A stretch of 64,000 bases of DNA from assembly GCA_947034885.2 (NCBI GenBank), contig OX344754.2:23392501-23456500 (forward strand), given 5' to 3'. The DNA comes from Thuidium tamariscinum. Its lineage: Eukaryota; Streptophyta; Bryopsida; Hypnales; Thuidiaceae. The translations under genes and the position numbers were made by a program. How positions within the stretch are numbered: position 1 is the stretch's first letter; every line of letters starts with the position of its first letter. Of this stretch, positions 1-12,859 are shown piece after piece. The notes under the pieces were generated by a model. That model was given only the letters and a program-made list of their open reading frames with translations. It searched no databases and was not told where the DNA came from.

Positions 1-803
1 TCACAAGCCATTTCCACTCTTATTTCCTCCAGCTCTGGCGACCTCCTCAGCCTTTTCCTTAATCTTTCTCGTACTCCCACCTCCCCTGAAGGCCCAGTTC
101 TTCCGAAATTGACCCGGCTTGCATTCGCTCTCCTACAATTTTCTGATTTCCTCATTGACGCAGGGTTGTCCAATTGTCTCTCCAGCATTTTCCAAGACCG
201 ATCTGATAAGAGCTCAGGTTTCTTCTCATTATTCCGTAATTTTTTCCACAACTCCACTCTCCTCAAAGTCAGACCGCATGCTATAACCTCTTTCACGTAA
301 GCAAACTTCATGGGTGCACTATACTCCCATGTTTCTTGAATCCGGATGCCTAGCTCAACCACAGCACCCTCAGGCTGCTGGTTTATGTTTCCTATAGCGG
401 GATCTAGCTCTCTAGACAGTAACATCAGCTCCTTCCTCCAATCCCCGACGCCCACACCATATGGCTTCATTGTGAATTCATCCACCAAAAGATAGTTTCG
501 ATGCAAACCTTCTTGTCGACGCCTGTTCCCTTATCTTTCTCTCGCCGCTTGCGCTTGTCTCCTTTCTCGCCTTTTACTTGACTCGTCATCATAAACATAT
601 TCCTGCACCGCCATCCCCTCGTCCTCTTCTTCCATGCCCGCATCCTCCAATTCATCACGTGATCCTCCTTCTTCGTTGTCTGCACTAACATTGTCACTGG
701 GATCGTCATTGAAGGAAGTGAATCCTCCTCCAACTGGCTCTAATGCTTGCCCGAGGAATTCGTCTCCGTCTTGTCTGTCTTCTTCCTCTCCTTCTTCATA
801 CAC
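1..803 (-). pseudogene. Transposase_24 (Ptta/En/Spm)-like C-terminal exon, broken
   Basis: On the minus strand an acidic open stretch (803 to 534) ends in RRERRQAQAARER and meets a TAA at 531-533. The same frame stays open to the window edge. It contains NYLLVDEFTMKPYGVGVGDW, then a Trp/Lys-rich part (ETWEYSAPMKFAYVKEV, ELWKKLRNN) and the block KSENCRRANASRVNFGRTG. The order (a 'G.P.G' stretch, a 'W..V....K' helix, a basic 'N+.NR....H..G' block) is that of the plant Transposase_24 family, which accompanies CACTA transposases. The assignment is by pattern, not by search. The single stop suggests a pseudogene, although a short intron across 531 is possible. The end of the gene is outside the window. 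Confidence 0.6.
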
Positions 804-856
804 TTGTCAAAAAACACACGGCCTGTGCTTCATTAAATATTTAAATATGAAACTCT

Positions 857-3800
857 TCACATCCAATTTCTAATTGAAATACTTTCACACACTACCAATG
901 ACTGAACTACTTTCGGAATCCCAACAGAACATACAGAATTATGCATGCACTGTCCTTTTCCTTTTACACTTAATGAAAAAACAGAATTATGAAACTGGCT
1001 CACTTCTTCATTCTCCATAGCTCCAGCTACTCCACGATGTAGACTATGTGATTCTGATTCCCTGGTACTATTTCGAGTACATTCATGAACCACTCCAGGT
1101 CTTGGTTCACGATAAGCTTCTGGGGATGCAATTCCATTATGCCGGCGTCCAATACCGCTGGGCACATTCTGTGAATCGGGCGAAACATCTTCATGAACTT
1201 CAGGACGGTTTAGGGAAAGCCCACCTGCTGATCTTCGGACAAGTAACCCTCTCCCTGTAGAGGCCATTCCACTACCCCGTTGCAGATGTGTCTGTGCAGA
1301 GACGTCCTGCATCATTGATGCATCCCCTTCGGGCACGTCTGAAAGACGGGACGAGTTCATCACTGCAACTGGATAAATTAAAGTCAATTCTTACTCAATT
1401 CATCCGGACAAGAGAATTCACTATCTTCTACGGTTTAAGATTTGTATAAAAAAACATTGGTTATACTGTACTACATGTAAGAAGATCACTGACTACAAGT
1501 GCACCACAATTCTAGCACTTCGTCACAATTCAGTACATCATTTTGAAACAGAGGAAAGGACAGAATCTCACTTCCTCTTCTTGCAGTGTTCTCTCCTTCA
1601 ATACCTGAATTTCTTCTATCCATTTGCGCACGAAGACTTTCACTTGAAGACAATGAAGCCCTTCTTGAAAACTCTCCCTCTATTGACTGACTACCGTGTC
1701 CTCCTTGAACTTACTTGGAGACGGACGCGATAGTAGTACCACCTCTTGACTGTGCTCTAACACTCTGTGGTGGCTTGAAATGATGGGAACTAGTACTTGA
1801 AATATGTGGATTTCGCGACGACGAGGCCAGATTTTCGACTCCTGGAGACTTGGTTCGAGTTCCTGTGGTAGGGATTTGACTTCTGATGGAGACTTCTGTA
1901 GATTCACTTTGCACAGATTTTCTATGGTTCATGGTTACCTGCTTCCTGCTCGCAGCATGCAAATCTGTAGCCTCCCTTACACCATTTCCTCCTTGTGATC
2001 CGGAGGAAGAATACTCTTTCCATGGGACGAAGGCTTCTCCTAAAGTCCTCGAATTCCGTGGGTTTATCATGCCCTGCTTCAGTCAAACTGTAATAAGTAA
2101 TTTTTACGAGAACATGAAAACGGGATTGGCACTGCGGTTCTGGCAATGACTTCGAACTTCTTACTGCTCTCAACTAACTATAAGTGTGTTTCCAATTTCA
2201 AAATACACTGAAGACTATACACAACGTACCTTCCCAACTGGGGACGCTCTCCCAACACCTCGCATCTACAGTACAGGGAATAAAGATCAGTCGACTATAC
2301 TCATCAGGACATTATATATAAACGACCTCACTTTAGACCAAACTGTTTAACTTCGCATTGCATATTTATGCGAATTCCACATACCGAACAATAGTTTCTA
2401 CAAGAATATTGACGGTCACATTATTGCACACATGTTATTCCAAAATTGCCATTCAACCAATACATGTCAATACATAGTATATAGACTTCACTGAAACACT
2501 CTTACTTGTTCCAAAATAAGCTTCACAGTTATCACGAATACTATCTTGTAGTCAAACAGTAGTCACAAATCACGGAACTAATTCGGGATAATTCTTCGTC
2601 ACAAATCATACTTGCTATATTCAGATGATAAACTTATTAATGGGAACTCAAAATTCTTTATCATACTACCTATAATCTTTTCAGTTCAACATCATTAAAT
2701 ACATTTACAACGGTTTAGGGCATTCTTTTTAACTCCTTACACACCGGATTAATAAATACTTTTACTTCCTAATTATTCAAAAATATCATGGAATGCAAAA
2801 AACAACAAAGTCTATTACTGAAACTCTAAACACCTTCACTTACCGCCACTGTTAGACTCCGCGTCCGAACTGCGTCTGTCTTCAGTCTACGACTCATGTT
2901 TTCTTCACACCAGTCCTCAACACACTCAAAGCCCTTGCACTTCGACTTAAATTCCCTCACCCCTGTACCTGACTGAAAAGCAGCACATGCATATAAAGTA
3001 TCACATTCTTCAAATTTAGAACAGCATGAAACCTTGGGAAAACAAAAAAAATATGTCTTCAATACGAGATTTTGGAAAAGCTATATTACTCACGCCCCTT
3101 AAAGCTTTTGAACGCATGGACACAATACCTACTGTATGATAGACTCCTAAAAAAGGAATGTACTGTTACTTGCAATGGCTTCAGGTCTAGTCCACATTGA
3201 AGACATGAAAACTACGAATATTCCACAAGGCTTCTATATATATCGTTCCATCCTTTTGGTACAACCCAGCCACTTCTGGTTTGCACTTTTGCTGATATTA
3301 TTGTGGATGAATCCGCAAAGGACACTTTCATGTACACAACATCTCATGGAGGACCAAAAGGAACTTCCTAACATGCTGCCAAATAGTTCTTTGGAATTGC
3401 AGTTTTAGGGTGTCCTGCTTTTCCTTGAACTCGGTTTCAACTATGACATATTTCAGTTGTGACCGACTCTACACTGCAATAATAAAAGTTCTGAAGAACC
3501 GCTCCTCAGTGGACTTCCTTCTTCTATAGGTATTGCCATGACACAATAATTCCTTTTAAATGTATAAGACGAATTTCGGCAAGAACTATTGCCTGTTTTC
3601 CTCTTTCACAAAGGTGGGTTCTTTGACACTCACATAAGTTGAGATTTGCAATAGGGTACTGTTGGATCTAAAAATTTAACCCACAAACTAGCATACAGAC
3701 TTCGAGAAACTCACCTCCCCGAACGACTTCAACCTGGAATCGCCCTCGCTTGAAATGCTAATTATCTCCTCCTCGGACTCCGCAGACTCCACTCCCTCAT

Positions 3801-4047
3801 TCTCATATGACTGTGTTCTTTCGCTACACACGGTCTTCTGAGATGAAGACGCAATGCTGTCGTCGCTGTAGGATCTTGACTGGCCTCTCGAGTAATCTTC
3901 ACTAGGAGGGACCCATCCTACAGTTGAAGTTGAAGTGCTCCTCCTTGCGCCTTCGCTTTCAGCCTCCTCGCCTTCCACTGCGCCATTACTTGGAATAGAG
4001 GGTGTTCTGTTTTTGCTTGTGACCACCGCCGTAGTCGCCTCCTCCAA
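857..4047 (-). pseudogene. Upstream Ser/Glu-rich exons of the leftward CACTA gene
   Basis: Open minus-strand segments lie at 4047-3718, about 2974-2848, 2070-1711 and 1387-857. Each is rich in Ser, Glu, Arg and Thr and looks disordered. Splice-like junctions on the minus strand support some of them: GAG|GTGAGT after the 4047-3718 segment (ending KSFGE), a TTTTCAG acceptor before SGTGVREFKSKCKGFECVED, and GCG|GTAAGT after RTRSLTVA. They probably form the N-terminal part of the protein whose C-terminus lies at 1-803. I do not recognise a domain in them. Exact exon joins were not all resolved, and some segments may be chance open frames. Confidence 0.4.
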
Positions 4048-4109
4048 CGATTCCGCATTGTGGGCTGCGTACCTGAACAGTAACTCAAGGTGAAACGCAT
4101 CCTTTGCAT

Positions 4110-5700
4110 ACAGGAAACCCCATTCCTAGTGAAGACGGTTTAGGTCTATAGGATGAAAAAATGGAACCTCGCAAAAGTTTGCACTTGGGCATGTAAGGAC
4201 GTCGTCACCTTTTCATCCGCATTTAACCTAATTTTACAGACTTCTCTCACGATGACAAAAGTGTGCACAGCGCTTTTTGAGTACTTATCGCTCACCACAA
4301 TTTGACGATCTACATTTAGCATGGCAGCTTGACGTCGACTAAAACAGATGCAAATTTTTCGGAAAAGTGCCATTAATCTAGCGGCGTCGCTTGCCATGGC
4401 CTACTCTACTAGAAGTGCAGCATTTACTACAACGTCAAGGCGGGAATCCCCAGACGGCGCATGTCAACGCCGCAACAACGACAACAATGCTCCCACGTTG
4501 CACACTAAGCAAGAAGGTGAGTTCGGGAACTTACAACGCTTTCTGGGAGCCTGCCATCTCCCATTGTTTAGCTTCGTTCTGAATTGTAGTCCTGTACCTC
4601 TTCACTTCCTATACCGGTAACTTCGTTTTGTCACTCAAAGTTCCCGACTTCGTCTGTAGGATCAACTTCTCTTTCTCTAAGCTCCGGAGAATATTACACG
4701 ACTTGCTGCATCTACGCTAGGTCAAGGTTTGGAGGGACTTCCAGTGTCTCTCATGGCCCGACGTCCACTACCTACAACTTCAACTTCTGCGTTTCCAGGA
4801 GGTAAGATATATACCACTGAGCCTAATGTACCTCTGCAACGTCAATGGATTCTTGTGCTCTGAATTTCCTTGCTCTGTATGAGGACCGCAGGAAATGGTA
4901 ACAACGTTCAAAACCCTAGGATGTTTGTCTGTCTTTCATGCCGTTCATTTCTATATTGATTTGACAGTTGTGTTCCCCCCCCTAGTATTTATTGTAGCCT
5001 GATTATTTCGAAGAATGAAGGTGTCGCATCACTTTGATGTGTTGCTATTGTAAAGAAATAAACACTCTGATGATTTTGGAAAATGGCCCAAAGAATAGTA
5101 TCATGTGCTTAGCTAGTGTAGCTCAACACATGAATCATGGTCTAAATAGCTTACTGCTGAATCATTTAGTATGCATCGTTTGTAAGCATAGTCCTGCTTG
5201 CAGTGTATTTGAAAAAGTCTTCTAGAACGCTACCTCACTCTGTAAGTTCAAACGACTCTTACAACGTCGAAACTGGCACCATATTCTAGGCCTCTCAGCT
5301 TCATCTGAAGACTGAAAGTGCTTCTTCATACCTGAAGAACTACTTGAACTTCTGCTTGTAACTTTTTTACTGTTTATAAAAAAAGAAGTCCATGTCTTCA
5401 GCAGTCGGAGGTAATCAAGTCTGGTCATTGGTTTTACCTTACAGACCGATGGATTTGAGAACTTCATAGCCAGATTTAGAGGCATACAATAATTACATCC
5501 TGTGCTTGCCGTTTTAGTGTTCTACATATAAATTTTTTTCAAAAAAACCAAAGTTCTAACTCTTACTACGTGGAACTCAGTGGGCAACGATAAATGAACA
5601 TGTAGTCCTGCTTTCGGGTCTGGATTAGTAATGACGGAAACAGAATTTGGGATCTTCAGTACAGAATATAACATGGTGGGCTTCTAATCAGTAATTCACA
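4110..5700. other. Intergenic part of the CACTA element between divergent genes
   Basis: There is no convincing long gene here. It probably holds the promoters of the leftward and rightward genes. On the plus strand a short open stretch starts with ATG at 4753 (MARRPLPTTSTSAFPG) and ends at a good donor, G|GTAAGA near 4801. This may be a first exon of the rightward gene, but its phase does not fit the next open segment, so it is not annotated as coding. Confidence 0.4.
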
Positions 5701-5706
5701 AGCGGA

Positions 5707-6078
5707 ATGGAAGCTCAGCCTGAGGTCGGCAATGACCAACGTGGAAACAGTGCAGACTTTAGCAATGAAAGACGTGCACCTGGATTGACCGCCACTTTTA
5801 GAGAACCGACTCCTCCAACAATCCTTCGTCCACGGCCGACAACGAAGTTTCAGAACTTGAACAAGGAATCCATACCTTGTCCTCAAAGGGTACACAAAGT
5901 GACTCTCCTGAAATGGAAATCTGATGAGCACAAAAGGAAGAAAGAACGCTTAAGAGAACTTCGGCAGATGTTACAAGAGTTTGTAGTACTCGCCACTAGA
6001 GCAGAACATTTATGTTCATCCCTGGTGCATGCATCCACTGTAGAAGCCTTAGGTGGAGATCGTGAAAATGATCTGTAA
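5707..6078 (+). CDS. Unrecognised basic 123-aa ORF in CACTA element
   Basis: Open frame from ATG 5707 to the stop at 6076-6078. The N-terminal half is Pro/Thr/Arg-rich (LRPRPTTKFQNLNKES). The second half is a charged, probably helical stretch (LLKWKSDEHKRKKERLRELR, residues about 61-80) followed by QMLQEFVVLATRAEHLCSSL. I know no family for it. It lies on the same strand as, and about 630 bp upstream of, the tnp2 pseudogene. It could be an upstream exon of that gene, a separate small accessory ORF, or a chance open frame. No splice junction to the next segment was found. Confidence 0.3.
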   Translation: MEAQPEVGNDQRGNSADFSNERRAPGLTATFREPTPPTILRPRPTTKFQNLNKESIPCPQRVHKVTLLKWKSDEHKRKKERLRELRQMLQEFVVLATRAEHLCSSLVHASTVEALGGDRENDL

Positions 6079-6705
6079 ACGCAGTTCACGGTTTCTGAAG
6101 ACTGGTGAATAGTTTCCGTGAGGTAGCATATTCGCCATACAGTCGCCATGCGCAATGTTCACAGTTCTTGTCTTCGGAACATGGCCTTCTATATTAATAC
6201 AAATGTCTATATTTTTTTTGCCTTCTATGGTTTGAAGAAACAACTGTCGTCAAAGTTCCTTGGAATTATGGTATCATTGGTTGCTTCTCTTGTTGCACTA
6301 AGATATATGCATTTTCCCATTTTAGTATTGTGCTATGACAGTGGCATGCTCTAATGTGCGCTATTTTGATTATTACATCGAAATTTGTGGCCATACCCAT
6401 TTTCGTTGCTTTAATCTATTGATAGCTTTGTGCATAACACCAAGCATCCAACATTTACAGTACAATAGTTGAACGGAGTTGCTAACTGTGTGTACATGTT
6501 TTGGAGATAGTATTTTGTGGAAATTCGCTATTGGAGACGTCAGAGAAATAAATCTTCATCACAATCAGGTATTTACCTAGTGCCTAATTTCTGTTGAATC
6601 GTCCATCTGTTAATGCATGCCGTCATATTTGCCCAAAGAATTCTTATGAGATATTAGACTTATTCTTGCAAACATTGTGGTAGATCTTAAGTTCTTCATT
6701 CGGAA

Positions 6706-9700
6706 ATGAGGAATGACCGAATTGGACAGGTTTATCACATCGAGAGAGCTCTTGCAGCAAGGCTCGGCATCTGCAGATACCCTTGTGGGTGCCAGAAGTG
6801 CCATGGTTTTAAAACGCAGTCAGCTCAGGTGGTAGAGACCCACCATCGAAAGTATGGACGTGACAGCTACTTAGAGGAACCTCTGCTGGTGAGTAGTACT
6901 AGTAATTGAGGGTGATCCATTTCATTTTTTGTTTCTTACTGTTCATTAGATTTTAAAAATTCATGATACAGACGGGAATTCCAAGGTCTCATTGAACCAC
7001 ATATGAAACTTGAATGTACTTTTGTTGAAACGGGTTTAATTGCAGTGATTGCTAAGGGAGGCAGTCTATTTCTCCAGTACTAGAACTAGTTGAGCTTGAA
7101 ATGACCTCCCTCATCTCACCTTTGTTGTAGAGAAATCCAAACCGCCAAGAAGACCCTGTACAAGAGAGGCCACCATCAGAAAATGAAGTCAATGAAGAAG
7201 AAGAAGAGTACTTGGATGCACAGGATTATGAACAGTTTGAGGAGGCGCCACCGAACACCAACATCAACTTCGAGGAGATGGCAGAAAATTATTTTGCTCG
7301 AGTAGATGAAATTCACCGTTCGATCAGTGGGGAGTCAGATGCTAACCTCGATTTCGAGGACCTTTCATCAGAAAAGGATGAGCCGGACCCCTCAAATCTC
7401 ATGGAGGACTTGTTTCGGCAGTCGGCAGAGCCTCTTTACCCAGGATCCACTACAAGCAAGTTGCAGTTTAGCATAATTCTCATGTCGTTATGCACTCTCT
7501 TCTCTGTTAGTCACCATGTACTAGAAGAAAACTACGTTGTGTTTCACAAAAACTGTGTTAAAACTGTGTTGCCTTAAACGTAATGCATGGGGTGGATTGT
7601 GTTGAGGTTCTGCTCTGTCAAGCAAAATTTTTCATTCTAACACGAAATTCTGCGTTTTCCTTGTTGAATACTGCATTTTCCTTATTCAATTTTTTGTTGA
7701 AACGTTGAAACACAAAATTTTGCGTTACGAAAGGAGAATTCAACACAATCCACTCCACATATTATGTTGAACGCAACGTAGTCCCAACACGCAGTTTTTG
7801 GCAGGAACAGTGTAGTTTTCTTCTAGTGATGGTTTGGATGAAATATTGACGTTTTTGAAGCATGACGTCCTACCAACAGAGAATAATTGCCCAAAGAATT
7901 CTTATGAAATGAAAAGCCTTCTACTGAAGTTAGGATTGTCGCATGAAAGCATTCACTACTGTGACTGCGGGAAGACACTATACTAGAGGGAGAATGCGGA
8001 CCTGGTGTCTTGCCCCAAGTGCCACAAGTCCAGGTATGTAGATGGATCAAACTCAATCCCAATTAGAGTTCTCCGGTATTTCTCGCTAATTAAGAGGTTG
8101 CGTCGAATGTTTAAGTGTCCAGAATTGGCAAAACATATGAGATGGCATTCAACAAATCGGTCAAGTGATGGAAAAATGAGATCAGCTGTAGATAGTGAGC
8201 AGTGGCATTTCATAGATCAGAACTTCCCAAGCTTCAGTAGAAACGTGCGTAACGTTAGGATGGGACTATCTCTAGATGGCGTAAACCCACACAGCCTACA
8301 GTCGTCCAAACATTCCGTATGGCCTATTATGATGGTCATGTACAACCTCCCTCCCTACTTGTTGACAAAAAGATTCTTTATTTGTTTGACTATGATAATC
8401 CCTGGTCCGAAATCCCCCTCCGAAGAAAACATTGATGTGTACCTACAGCCACTTGTGCATGAATTGAAGAAACTGTGGGTTGGGGTGCCGGCGCTTGACA
8501 TATCCGAACCCCCTGGACCCAGTCGGCATTTTACTTTGAGAGGCATGCTCATGTGGACCATCAATGATTACCCTGCCTATACTTTAATTTCGGGTCAGGC
8601 TGGAAAAGGTTACGCAGGCTATCCTGTTTGCGGGGAAGAGACATTTGCAGAACACTCTCGAGAAGCAGACAAGACTTTATATCTAGGACACCGTCAATGG
8701 CTAAGTCGCATGCACCGGTGGAGGGCTGCTAGAGCTGCGTTTAATGGTCATTCAAACCATGATGCAGCTCCCCGTAGACAAAGTGGGCAAACGGTTGTAC
8801 AACTTGGAGCAATGCAAGAATCTTATCTTCAATGTGGGGGCAGACGAAATGGCGAGCATGATCCTGTGAAGACAAATGGTGTGAAAAGGATAAGCATATT
8901 GTACCAATTACCTTACTGGGAGGTAAGGAGCTAACCATATTTCTAAAACTGAAGTTCATAGTCTTATAGCTAGTTGTAGTCCCTTTTCCTCTTAATGGAT
9001 ATGCATTGTGAGTTGGGGGTTATAATATGTGTTAGTTCTGAAGCTAAAGAAATGAGAAGAAGCACTGTAGAGGTTTATATTTTCAAAATGTTTTTGTTTT
9101 TTGAAGGAGAAAAGGTTACCGGAAGTGCAATGATGTAAAGTATAATTAAACTGAAGTCATATTCAGAGAAGTCCAGGTCGTAGTCCTTGTTATGAGCATG
9201 TGGCCCATTTTGGAACCTTTTTTTTTCCTCATTGACCTTTTTCCCTTCTTTCATGTGGACAAAAACTACCAGCCCGTCATCTCTTAGATCCAATGCACTG
9301 TGAAAAAAACGTCTGTGAAAATATACTGCGCACCTTATTTGGAGAGACAGATGGAGTGAAATCAAGGGAAGATATGCGCGCACGAAACATTCGTCCACAT
9401 TTGCACCTTCAACCAAATCCTGACAGACAAACTTTCTTCATGCCTGATGCGCCATATGTTCTGACAAGAGAAGAAAGGAAGGAGTTTTTGAGGACATTGA
9501 GGGACTTGAAGTTCCCCAGCCAATACGTTGGAGCTTTGAAGTGGAGGATTCACGATGGGAAGTTGTCCGGGTTGAAAAGCCACGACTTCCACATTTTATT
9601 GGAACAGGTATTGCCATTGTGTTTGAGGAACATTGGTAAGCCTAAGGTCGTAGGTGCAGTTATGCGTCTAAGTAGGTTGTTCAGAAGAATTTGTTCAAAA

Positions 9701-11572
9701 GTGGTGGATTCAAGGCAGAAGGTGCAAATGCTGGAAGATGCTGCAGAGACGCTTTGTTCATTGGAGAAGGAATTTCCACCTTCTATATTTGTAATAATGA
9801 TGCATCTTTCGATACACTTAGTTGAAGAGTTATTTATGTGCGGTCCAGTGCACACACGCTGGATGTATCCATTTGAAAGATACATGAAGGGATTGAAAGG
9901 TTTCGTGAAAAATAGAGCTAAACTGGAGGGCAGCATGGCATACGGTTATTTGAGGGAGGAATGCATAGGTTTTTTGAATGAGTATTTATCGGAATACACC
10001 CCTACAACAAAGAGGGCATGGGATGATAACGAGGAATCCACTATGTATGACGAGATTTTGGAAGGTACGAAGCGTGACAGGCCTATGACAGTGGAGCTTC
10101 GAAAACTTATTCACGGATTCGTCCTCGACAACACTGAATGTATGGAGGTGTATAGAAGGTGCGTCCATTGAAATGGAAGGGGAAGCTTTCCTTAATTTTC
10201 ATTTGGAAGTTGTGGTGAAGACTGTTAAGTGTTGTGCTTTCGGGGTAGGTAGTTACTTTGTTTGATTTTGTTTGAGCGGTTGTTCAAATAACTGAACTAT
10301 ACTCTACCGAGTTCAACTTCAGTCGATTGGTGTGATCAGCAGCATAGTAATCCGTGTAATAACAGTTAGTATGTGTTTCTTGTTCAAGAGATATGAAGAA
10401 GCAGTAAGGGAACAAAACCTCGAAAGAGAAGTTTATCGTCGAAATGAACGCCGATGCGGACAGCATAATCGGTTCGCTTACCCCAGAGAATTACAGGTGG
10501 TACTTGATTTTACAATTTGGGTGCAGGAGGAGGTTCGACGTCAACAGCAGTCCGGTGAGGCTCTGGAGGCTGAAGTTCTGGATACAGCAAAAGGTCCTTT
10601 ACCAATGGCTGCTGCGTACAAGACAATGTACGCATTCAGAAACCATTTTCGAGTATTGAGTTCTGAGCGAACACTCAAAACAGGCGACAATGGGGTGGCA
10701 GCCATGTTTCGCTAGGTTTGTAGAAATGGTCTTCGTGATGCTCATCAGGTAGACGTGGATGTGGAATATGTCGGGCACATAGAATAAATTTTGGAATTAA
10801 ACTACAGACGCCATTGTGTAGTTGTGTTAGTCTGTGATTTTGTGAAGGCAAATTACATCTAGGAGAAAACGCCACTATTAAGAAAGACAAATGGGGTTTT
10901 ACGCTAGCAAATTATGGGAGAAGGCCTGGGAAGGTTTGCCGAGATAGCTTTGCATTTCCAAAGCACTGCGAGCAAGTATTCTACTCTGAAGCAAGGGAAT
11001 CACCAGGTTGGAGAGTGGTCCTTAGAAAGGAGGTCTGAGGTAGACGAGTGTTGCCCGGCAATGAAGATGAAGTAGATGCACAGATGTTTAATATGGGGGA
11101 TGATGAAAATTTTGAAGGACTACGGCCAGATATAGAAGTTGGAGAGGACGGAGTGCCACCAATTCCAACAGGTCAGGATGTGGTTCTCCAGGAGGTTCTC
11201 GTACCAAGAAGGTAGAGGGCAGGTCGGGAAAGGGGAGGCGGTATTCAACGTAGTATGAATAGGGGAAGACCAAGTAGGAACGTTCGCGTTCTAGGACGTC
11301 GTGGACGGGGTGACCGACAAGGTGTGGGATGAGGAAGAGGTGGTCGACATATGAGAGAATCTCAAACTATGGAGGAAAGTACGGCAGGCGATGAAGATGA
11401 TCGGAACGAAGCGGAGTCCCTTTACTCAGAGCATTTGGCAACGCATGGTGGTGGTCGAAGAAGAGGCAGGGAATCCGATTCAAATTTACAGAGGAGAAGG
11501 ACTCGGCGGCGATTTTCTCCAAGTGAGAACGTCGGCAGTGAAGTAGAGAGCGTCGAGAGTGACTCAAACTGA
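6706..11572 (+). pseudogene. CACTA transposase tnp2 pseudogene (Transpos_assoc, tnp2, DUF4218, DUF4216)
   Basis: This is a decayed TNPD-type transposase read in pieces. Exon 6706-6888 has the Cys-rich Transpos_assoc-like block CRYPCGCQKCHGF and ends at a GTGAGT donor; acceptor TTGTAG is at 7130. An acidic exon follows from 7131. The tnp2 part (7829-8922) has SYEMKSLLLKLGLSHESIHY, a Cys pair, SCPKCHKSR and MGLSLDGVNPH; the next exon carries LLDPMHCEKNV. DUF4218 is visible at about 9790-9970 (MHLSIHLVEELFMCGPVHTR). DUF4216 follows from 10,387, with FYSEARESPGWRVVL. In-frame stops occur at 7984 (TAG), 10713 (TAG), 10785 (TAA), 10860 (TAG), 11036 (TGA), 11213 (TAG) and 11330 (TGA), plus a frameshift near 10,880. 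A MITE sits at 7519-7828. The tail (to 11572) is Arg/Ser-rich. Confidence 0.85.
7519..7828. mobile_element. 310-bp CACTA-type MITE inside the tnp2 pseudogene
   Basis: The right end reads CTTCTAGTG and the left end TACTAGAAG, so CTAGAAGAAAACTAC is a perfect 15-bp inverted repeat, with one C-to-T change in the outer CACTA of the left end. Both sides are followed by ATG (7516-7518 and 7829-7831), the 3-bp target duplication expected for CACTA elements. Inside, GTGGATTGTGTTGA and its complement extend the inverted similarity. Removing it gives a polypyrimidine tract, TTAG acceptor and open frame CATGGTTTGGATGAA, so it landed at the start of a tnp2 exon. Confidence 0.85.
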
Positions 11573-12859
11573 AGGACGAACATGAGGAGTCACTCATCAG
11601 TGGCAAGTTGCCGTGGGAACAGCATTTTAGAGGTGAGTCTCTTTATTTTTATGGAATCGGGGATTCATGGAGGGCTGTAATTGGACGGGCATGGAATCTG
11701 CCCACTGTATTCCAGTTGTTATGGAGCACATAAGGTATTTCTGTGCAATTCTTGAATCCATGCAGTTGAATGCAAAACAATGAGTGTGGAGTAGGGTTGT
11801 CTAAATTTTAAGGAACTTCCATGGAAGGTTGGAGCGAGGTGTGATTATGCTAAAATTACAGAGAAGTTTATAACTTGAGGAATGAAATATAAACTTGTTG
11901 ATGCTAGGAGATCGTGGTTCTGTGCAGAGAAGTGTGGTGTGACGTTCAATTTTCCAAGCCATGGAAGTATCGTGAACTTGTATTCTGTTCCGAATTTGAT
12001 TTCAGCAGGAAACTTTTTTTTTAATAGTAAAGGTTCCTAGAATGATGCTTGCAAGGTGCGTGAGGAGCTTTGATGGACCGTTAATATCGTCCTGCGCTGA
12101 GTTTTAGGGAGATGTTCAGGTTATGTAGGTGATCAGTATTATATTTTGAGGGTTAAGCGGCTTTGGAAGATGATGGAATACAGGTGGATGGCAGTTCACA
12201 CTGGAATTTCATTTAATGTACTGTGAGTAGAATAGAGGGTTGTTTTTTAGGGATGTATGGGGTTTTGTGGCACCATGTAGTGGAAATATAGCTGGAGAGG
12301 TTAAGAGGATGTTCCAAGCAAAGTAGAGCAGTCGATACTATCTTTTTGTCTTTGAATTTGTTCAAAAAAGAACGTGGAAGAATTTGATTTTCAGGTGCAC
12401 CAGTTTTATGCTTGCAGATCCTGTGAAAAGGGAATTCACCCCTACACCAATTGTTTCATTCATTCAAATTTCTCCCTACAGGATCTTCTTGGCGGCACAC
12501 TCGTATAGTTTATCCCATTTACAACTCTGTAATGTTTTCATGCTATTGCTGACCATAAAAAGTTTAAGTGTACAATGATAGTGAGGATTACATAGTATGT
12601 AATCCAAGCAAATGTTAATGATGTTTTATGACTTTTATCCTTTAGCAAGAAGAAGAGCACCCATTTAGGGGAAAAAATTAAGGTAAGCCTAAGGTGCAAG
12701 GCTGAACTAAGTCTCATATGGAAGTCGAGGTCCTAATGTTTGCTATTTAGAACAATAAAAAAGATTCAATAATTCAAATTAAGAGGTGAATTGCAGAGTG
12801 GAGTATGGAAACAATGTAGGACATGGTGAATGATTGTTGGGGGATGAAAAAGATAAGCC
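11573..12859. other. Non-coding 3' part of the CACTA element
   Basis: No gene is supported. The sequence follows the stop of the transposase pseudogene and leads to the subterminal repeats. Open frames here are short and without recognisable domains. Confidence 0.5.
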
